18,491 nucleotides of DNA from JBLKSS01 sp047607725 (GTDB lineage Bacteria > Pseudomonadota > Gammaproteobacteria > Enterobacterales > Enterobacteriaceae). Below, one piece after another: positions 15,036 to 18,491 of this stretch. Made by a program: the position numbers and the translations under genes. The notes beneath the pieces are model-generated. The model was not told where the DNA came from, ran no database searches, and worked only from the letters and a program-made list of their open reading frames with translations. The stretch lies in the NCBI RefSeq assembly GCF_047607725.1, contig NZ_JBLKSS010000077.1, forward strand, positions 1 to 18,491. The letters run 5' to 3'. The first letter of the stretch is position 1. Each line of letters opens with the position of its first letter.

Positions 15036-15665
15036 TTACGCCTTGACAGCCGGTTTAACGATCAGGTCACCACCGGTTGCTCCCGGGACGGCGCCTTTGA
15101 CCAGCAGCAGGTTGCGTTCTACGTCAACACGTACCACGTCCAGGCTCTGAACGGTTACGCATTCGTTGCCCAGCTGGCCTGCCATTTTCTTGCCCTTGAA
15201 TACTTTGCCCGGAGTCTGGTTCTGACCGATAGAACCCGGAACGCGGTGGGACAAGGAGTTACCGTGGGTAGCATCCTGGGTACGGAAGTTCCAGCGCTTT
15301 ACAGTGCCGGCAAATCCTTTACCTTTGGAGGTACCAGTAACGTCGACTTTTTTAACATCAGCAAACAGTTCTACGGTGATGCTCTGGCCAACGGTGACTT
15401 CTTCGCCGTCTTCGACGCGGAATTCCCACAGACCACGGCCGGCTTCAACGCCCGCCTTCGCAAAATGACCGGCTTCCGGTTTGGTTACGCGGTTGGCTTT
15501 TTTGGTGCCGGCGGTAACCTGGATTGCGCGGTATCCGTCGTTTTCCAGATCTTTAACCTGGATCACGCGGTTTGCTTCGATTTCAATAACGGTGACGGGG
15601 ATAGAAACACCATCTTCGGTGAAGATGCGAGTCATGCCCACTTTACGTCCGATTAAACCCTTCAT
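15036..15665 (-). CDS. rplC: 50S ribosomal protein L3
   Basis: L3 binds the 3' end of 23S rRNA and starts 50S assembly; its long loop approaches the peptidyl transferase centre. The protein has 209 residues, as in E. coli, starting MKGLIGRKVGMTRIFTEDGV. The loop region includes GTVKRWNFRTQDATHGNSLS followed by HRVPGSIGQNQTPGKVFKGK. The site of Gln methylation in E. coli (Q150) lies in the GQNQTPG stretch. It lies 32 bp after rpsJ and 16 bp before rplD. Confidence 0.99.
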   Translation of the reverse strand: MKGLIGRKVGMTRIFTEDGVSIPVTVIEIEANRVIQVKDLENDGYRAIQVTAGTKKANRVTKPEAGHFAKAGVEAGRGLWEFRVEDGEEVTVGQSITVELFADVKKVDVTGTSKGKGFAGTVKRWNFRTQDATHGNSLSHRVPGSIGQNQTPGKVFKGKKMAGQLGNECVTVQSLDVVRVDVERNLLLVKGAVPGATGGDLIVKPAVKA

Positions 15666-15697
15666 TGTTTCAACCTCTCAATCGTTCAACGACCTGA

Positions 15698-16009
15698 TTA
15701 ACCCAGGCTGATCTGCACGTCTACACCGGCAGCCAGGTCCAGACGCATCAGAGCATCAACGGTTTTTTCTGTTGGCTCAACGATGTCAACCAGACGCTTA
15801 TGAGTGCGGATTTCATACTGATCGCGCGCATCTTTGTTGACGTGCGGAGAGATCAGAATGGTAAAGCGCTCTTTGCGGGTCGGCAGCGGGATCGGACCAC
15901 GTACCTGGGCACCGGTACGCTTGGCAGTCTCGACGATTTCCGCGGTTGATTGATCGATCAAACGATGATCAAACGCTTTCAAACGGATACGGATTCTTTG
16001 GTTCTGCAT
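15698..16009 (-). CDS. rpsJ: 30S ribosomal protein S10 (NusE)
   Basis: S10 is a 30S head protein and also, as NusE, partners NusB in transcription antitermination. The protein has 103 residues, as in E. coli, starting MQNQRIRIRLKAFDHRLIDQ. The conserved loop RGPIPLPTRKERFTILISPH and the segment EIRTHKRLVDIVEPTEKTVD are both present. It is the first gene of the S10 operon, with a GGAG ribosome site 15 bp or so upstream in the leader and 32 bp before rplC. Confidence 0.99.
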   Translation of the reverse strand: MQNQRIRIRLKAFDHRLIDQSTAEIVETAKRTGAQVRGPIPLPTRKERFTILISPHVNKDARDQYEIRTHKRLVDIVEPTEKTVDALMRLDLAAGVDVQISLG

Positions 16010-16039
16010 GAGACCAGAGCTCCAATTATTTATAAATGT

Positions 16040-16081
16040 AAAAAACCACTCCTCACACCCATTTCGATTGAAGGGGGAGTG
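16040..16081 (-). promoter_or_regulatory. S10 leader attenuator hairpin (L4-type)
   Basis: On the minus strand a stem formed by CACTCC (16076-16081) and GGAGTG (16047-16052) with further internal pairing through CCC/GGG is followed by a run of six T residues (16040-16045). In E. coli the last S10 leader hairpin has this shape and is where NusA and L4 cause RNA polymerase to stop. The loop sequence TTCAATCGAAATGGG is close to the E. coli one as I recall it. It lies about 30 bp before rpsJ. Confidence 0.7.
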
Positions 16082-16190
16082 TAATCGTTCAGTGTTATCC
16101 CCCGATTGGGGATGTTGTTAGCTGGCTTACCACCTGCGCGGACCCGACGAGCGAGTCGGCCTGTCAGGGTAATATCTACAAGACAAGCCC
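16082..16190 (-). promoter_or_regulatory. S10 operon mRNA leader, upstream part
   Basis: The transcript from the S10 promoter would carry about 180 nt before rpsJ, close to the 172 nt of E. coli. Besides the attenuator it contains a short stem CCCC/GGGG around 16097-16109 and a CCGAC/GTCGG stem at 16144-16159. These positions fit the earlier leader hairpins of E. coli, but I cannot assign each one. Confidence 0.55.
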
Positions 16191-16194
16191 GCGC

Positions 16195-16222
16195 ATTATA
16201 CGCAAATCTGTACAGGAAGCAA
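16195..16222 (-). promoter_or_regulatory. S10 operon promoter
   Basis: On the minus strand TTGCTT (16217-16222) and a perfect TATAAT (16195-16200) are separated by 16 bp. The start point would be near 16188, followed by a GC-rich GCGCGGGC initial region suitable for growth-rate control. Nothing else between here and rpsJ looks like a promoter. Confidence 0.85.
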
Positions 16223-16565
16223 GCGCGGGCGGTGAAAAGGGAGAAGCGCTGCGGCGGAAAACGCCATGCTCGGCGCGGGCCGCACTATGCGGATATTATG
16301 CGGATATACAGTAGGGCGCAAAGTTCCCTCCTCTGGGCGAAAGGGAGAAAGGTCTCAACGTCGTGCGCCAAGTCTCTTGCCCTGAGCGGACGGTAAAGGA
16401 AAGAGGCGCCAGACAAGAAACGCCATGCCCCGTGCGACCCATGGGCTGAATGGACCATAATAAAGAGGAGATGACGGGCAAAAAGGTGCCCTGCGCTAAG
16501 CAGCGGCGTGGGGTGCGGTTAAGTTGACACCGCCGCCCCGTGAATACTGACCGTCGCGGCCCGGC
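16223..16565. other. Gap between bfr and the S10 promoter, no recognisable gene
   Basis: In E. coli this place holds gspO, a prepilin peptidase gene. Here I see no membrane-protein-like frame on either strand. Short frames exist (16106-16396 plus, 16296-16481 minus), but none is recognisable. A 10-bp direct repeat ATGCGGATAT occurs at 16287-16296 and 16298-16307. Beyond that I see only GC-rich sequence, probably the remains of lost genes. Confidence 0.5.
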
Positions 16566-17045
16566 TTACTGGGCGGCGTCTTTTAGCTGTGACTGCAGGT
16601 AGTTCTGGACGCCGATACGGGTGATAAGCGCCAGCTCGGTTTCCAGAAAATCGATATGCTCTTCTTCGTCGGTAAGGATTTCTATCATTAAATCCCGCGA
16701 CACATAGTCGCGTATCGAATCCGCGTAGGCGATGCCTTCGCGCAAATCCTGCGCGCCCTGCAATTCCAAATTGAGATCGGAGCGTAGCATTTCTTCCACA
16801 TCCTCACCGATATTCAGCCGGCCGAGGTCCTGCAGATTAGGCAACCCCTCCAGGAAGAGAATACGTTCAATGTAGCGATCCGCGTGTTTCATTTCGTCAA
16901 TGGATTCGTGGTATTCAACATCGTTGAGGCGCATCAGGCCCCAATTCTTGAACATCCGGGCATGCAGGAAATACTGATTGATAGCCACAAGCTCGTTGCC
17001 AAGCAGCTTGTTGAGATGGTTGATAATCTGGGCATCACCTTTCAT
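16566..17045 (-). CDS. bfr: Bacterioferritin
   Basis: Bacterioferritin forms a 24-subunit shell in the cytoplasm that oxidises Fe(II) at a di-iron centre and stores it as a ferric mineral; haem sits between subunit pairs. The protein has 159 residues. All ferroxidase ligands are visible: Glu18, Glu51, His54, Glu94, Glu127 and His130. The haem ligand Met52 is present in DEMKHAD. An excellent GGAGG ribosome site precedes the ATG. It follows bfd by 74 bp, the usual pairing, so Bfd can reduce the haem and release stored iron. It looks fully functional. Confidence 0.98.
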   Translation of the reverse strand: MKGDAQIINHLNKLLGNELVAINQYFLHARMFKNWGLMRLNDVEYHESIDEMKHADRYIERILFLEGLPNLQDLGRLNIGEDVEEMLRSDLNLELQGAQDLREGIAYADSIRDYVSRDLMIEILTDEEEHIDFLETELALITRIGVQNYLQSQLKDAAQ

Positions 17046-17119
17046 GACGAACTCCTCCGTTGCGTGTTGTATCAGAATATAACCGCGACAGAGTAATGCA
17101 AAGCGATAACCCTACTTTT

Positions 17120-17314
17120 TCAAGCGATATTTTCCAACGGCGCGATGTGCTGTAGTTCATCCTCCATTATACGGCGCGCGACGCANACGCATTTTCCGCA
17201 TTGGGTACCCACCAGCACCAATCGTTTCAACTGCTGGAAAGTCTGGGGCTGGTGCAGCCTCACTGCGGTGCGTATTGCTTTGTCGCTTACCGCATTACAT
17301 AAACAAACATACAT
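17120..17314 (-). CDS. bfd: Bacterioferritin-associated ferredoxin
   Basis: Bfd is a small [2Fe-2S] protein that docks on bacterioferritin over the haem and delivers electrons to free stored iron. The protein has 64 residues, as in E. coli, starting MYVCLCNAVSDKAIRTAVRL. The four cluster cysteines are Cys4, Cys6, Cys39 and Cys42. The ambiguous base at 17186 is the third position of a GTN codon, so residue 43 is valine whatever the base is. Residue 44 is an extra cysteine where E. coli has arginine, giving CGKCVC. The frame continues normally to EDELQHIAPLENIA, so the N does not hide a frameshift. Confidence 0.95.
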   Translation of the reverse strand: MYVCLCNAVSDKAIRTAVRLHQPQTFQQLKRLVLVGTQCGKCXCVARRIMEDELQHIAPLENIA

Positions 17315-17352
17315 TGCTGCTACTCACGGGCTTATCTCAGGCCAATTTAGAT

Positions 17353-17371
17353 GAGAACGCGTGTCATTACA
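17353..17371 (-). promoter_or_regulatory. Candidate Fur box upstream of bfd
   Basis: On the minus strand TGTAATGACACGCGTTCTC matches the 19-bp Fur consensus at 12 of 19 positions by my count, with the key AATGA half intact. It lies about 40 bp upstream of the bfd ATG, where a promoter would be. Fur control of bfd is known in E. coli. A clear -35/-10 pair is not obvious. Confidence 0.4.
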
Positions 17372-17623
17372 ATAGCGAAAGTATTGCTGTTTGCATTTTG
17401 TTGAATAACCCGCTGATCTTAGACCGCTTAATGTGACAGTTTTTTTTATTGCCATGACGCGATAAGCGCTACACGGGCTGTTGTTAATACCGGCTGCGTT
17501 GTGTCCACTATAGGCCCTGCGCCCAATGCCCTGCGTTTCAACATTCAGCCGCCCTACAAGCGCGGAAATGAAAATTAACAGTTAATCTGTACAGTTTATC
17601 TGTATTAATGCCATACTGCTTGT
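17372..17623 (+). promoter_or_regulatory. Gap between bfd and the MarR-type gene, probable operator
   Basis: No gene is recognisable here. In E. coli chiA and tufA would lie upstream of bfd, and neither is found. Close to the regulator start there is a perfect palindrome TTAACAGTTAA (17575-17585), overlapping two direct repeats TTAATCTGTA (17582-17591) and TTTATCTGTA (17595-17604) spaced 13 bp apart. They are likely binding sites for the MarR protein or part of its promoter. The gene has no good Shine-Dalgarno sequence. Confidence 0.4.
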
Positions 17624-18080
17624 ATGATGACTCCGACTTTTACCGCTGAAGAAACATCTTTAGCCGCCCTGGCGGGCGAGCGGCGTATCACCCTGGGTAA
17701 ACTGGTGCGGCGGCTGCGTGAGCAAACACCGGCCAACGATTTCACCTCCGCGCAAAAATCGGTGCGGCTGCGGCTGGATCGCTATGGCCCCGCCACCGTT
17801 TCGGTGCTGGCGCGGGCCGAAAGCGTGCGTCCGCAGTCCATGCGCAGCACGGTAGCGGCCGCGCTGCAGGCGATGGGGGCGGTCAATGGCGTTGCCGATC
17901 CTGTTGACGGCCGGCAAACGCTTATCACCTTGACGGACGCGTTTCGCCAATGCCTGCAGGCTCATCGCTCGGCAAAGAACGGCTGGCTACACGGCTGCCC
18001 TGGAAACGCAGCTGTCCGCCGCCGAACAGGCGCAGCTCGCCGCCGCGGTCACGTTGTTGCAGCGGCTTGCCGATTATTGA
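17624..18080 (+). pseudogene. MarR-family transcriptional regulator, frameshifted
   Basis: The frame from 17624 encodes a typical MarR protein: an N-terminal helix region, then SVLARAESVRPQSMRSTVAA as the winged helix-turn-helix, then NGVADPVDGRQTLITLTDAF with the conserved DxRQ wing. After SAKNGWLH (about 17985) the frame changes. The family ending continues one base further on as AALETQLSAAEQAQLAAAVT and stops at the TGA ending at 18080. One extra base near 17985-17990 therefore explains the break. Read unrepaired, the protein has a foreign C-terminus and loses a dimerisation helix, so it is probably non-functional. The first two codons are ATG ATG, so the start could be 17624 or 17627. Ligand and targets are unknown. 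Confidence 0.8.
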
Positions 18081-18108
18081 TCTCGGCCTTGGCCAGACTA
18101 GAGAGGTA

Positions 18109-18290
18109 ATGACAGCAACGCCCGTGGCGTCTGACACCGCGCTGGGTGGGCGACAAACGCCGATGGCGAGACCCTTCGCCCGTCCGTTCACGAGCGTCGC
18201 TACGCGCCCGGCATGATATCGCGGGGCATTCGGCCTATGAGCAATCATCCTTACCCTCGCGGTTGGCGCTACGCTAATGGCCGTTAAAAA
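18109..18290 (+). pseudogene. Probable remnant of an MFS transporter gene
   Basis: An ATG at 18109 with GAGAGG upstream begins 29 bp after the MarR gene. It encodes 35 residues starting MTATPVASDTALGGRQTPMA with RPFTSV before a TGA ending at 18216. This resembles the cytoplasmic start of a major-facilitator protein (ALWRxxPF...RFTSVVA type). Further on, in the same frame after a second stop, AIILTLAVGATLMAV looks like part of a membrane helix. MarR and MFS genes are commonly paired. The rest is missing, and IS21-like sequence begins soon after, so the gene was probably cut by the insertion or by a deletion. The similarity is short. Confidence 0.35.
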
Positions 18291-18319
18291 GTGCCCCTAC
18301 CCTATTGTTTATGCCTTTC

Positions 18320-18491
18320 TGCTGGTTCCGGTCACGTCCGTTCAGCGATTCCGATTCTGTCCGATCGCTCATCTTCTGTTCCGCCATACTCTGGAGACTT
18401 TTAGCTTCCGGGGGTATGGCATGGCACGTAAAAAGAAGAACGCGAGAACAGAAATGTGCATCTATATCAATGTATTACGCATGAAATTTGA
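18320..18491 (+). mobile_element. Probable left end of an IS21-type element
   Basis: The 100 bp upstream of the ATG at 18421 begin TGCTGGTTCCGGTCACG and contain repeated CGATTC (CGATTCCGATTC) motifs; they look like the left end of IS21-family elements, as I recall them. The exact boundary is uncertain, and no target duplication can be checked because the element runs off the window. Confidence 0.35.
18421..18491 (+). CDS. Probable IS21-family IstA, N-terminal fragment at window edge
   Basis: The ATG at 18421 opens a frame of 23 codons that is still open at the window end. It begins MARKKKNARTEM and continues to VLRMKF, which fits the start of IS21 transposases of the type MRxIxxVLRLKFE that leads into a helix-turn-helix. 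The match is short, and the call depends on memory of that family. No frameshift is visible in this piece. If correct, it lies in the opposite orientation to the IS21 fragment at 1-379. Confidence 0.4.
   Translation, partial: MARKKKNARTEMCIYINVLRMKF

Noticed and set aside
16106..16396. 96-residue plus-strand frame across the S10 leader and promoter
   Set aside because: It is highly basic with no recognisable family, and it covers a promoter and leader that are well supported on the other strand.
17950..18216. 88-residue plus-strand frame overlapping the MarR gene
   Set aside because: Its first half is the wrong frame of MarR; only the part from 18109 has its own start and ribosome site.
1..18491. 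CRISPR array, tRNA or rRNA genes
   Set aside because: I saw no regularly spaced repeats, no tRNA-like cloverleaf and no rRNA sequence.

Overview
The window looks like chromosomal DNA of an enterobacterium (Gammaproteobacteria, Enterobacterales). The ribosomal proteins match the Escherichia coli ones almost residue for residue, the S10-spc-alpha order is the enterobacterial one, and the promoters and the S4 leader resemble the E. coli versions as I remember them. The genes around this core are broken: an IS21 transposase fragment with a frameshift, an ankyrin-repeat gene with a frameshift and an in-frame stop, a frameshifted MarR regulator, and a probable transporter remnant running into another IS21-like sequence. 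An intact core between IS-littered pseudogenes suggests a recently host-restricted symbiont such as Sodalis; the genus is an inference.

Layout from left to right. 1-379: C-terminal piece of an IS21 istA transposase (minus strand). 380-707: unidentified segment bounded by 45-bp inverted repeats, with a tight palindrome at 511-544. 808-1820: decayed ankyrin-repeat gene (minus). 1840-2265: no recognisable gene. 2267-2294: terminator. 2316-16009: 27 ribosomal, RNA polymerase and translocase genes, all on the minus strand. 16040-16222: S10 leader and promoter. 16223-16565: no recognisable gene. 16566-17314: bfr and bfd (minus). 17353-17623: candidate Fur box and a probable regulator promoter. 17624-18080: frameshifted MarR gene (plus). 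18109 to about 18290: probable MFS transporter remnant. About 18320-18491: probable 5' end of an IS21-type element running off the window.

Transcription of the core runs right to left. The S10 operon (rpsJ rplC rplD rplW rplB rpsS rplV rpsC rplP rpmC rpsQ) has a promoter and an L4-type attenuator leader and ends at a terminator at 10992-11025. The spc operon (rplN rplX rplE rpsN rpsH rplF rplR rpsE rpmD rplO secY rpmJ) has its own promoter and a conserved S8-type target at the rplE start. The alpha operon (rpsM rpsK rpsD rpoA rplQ) has its promoter, an S4-type leader and the GTG start of rpsM. Together they supply about half of the ribosomal proteins, the RNA polymerase alpha subunit and the SecY channel. 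Bfr and Bfd form an iron storage and release pair.

I did not find a convincing new biological system. The points most worth a second look are the inverted-repeat segment at 380-707, the decayed ankyrin gene, a shifted stop codon in rplR, an extra cysteine in Bfd, and IS21-like sequences in opposite orientation at both window ends.
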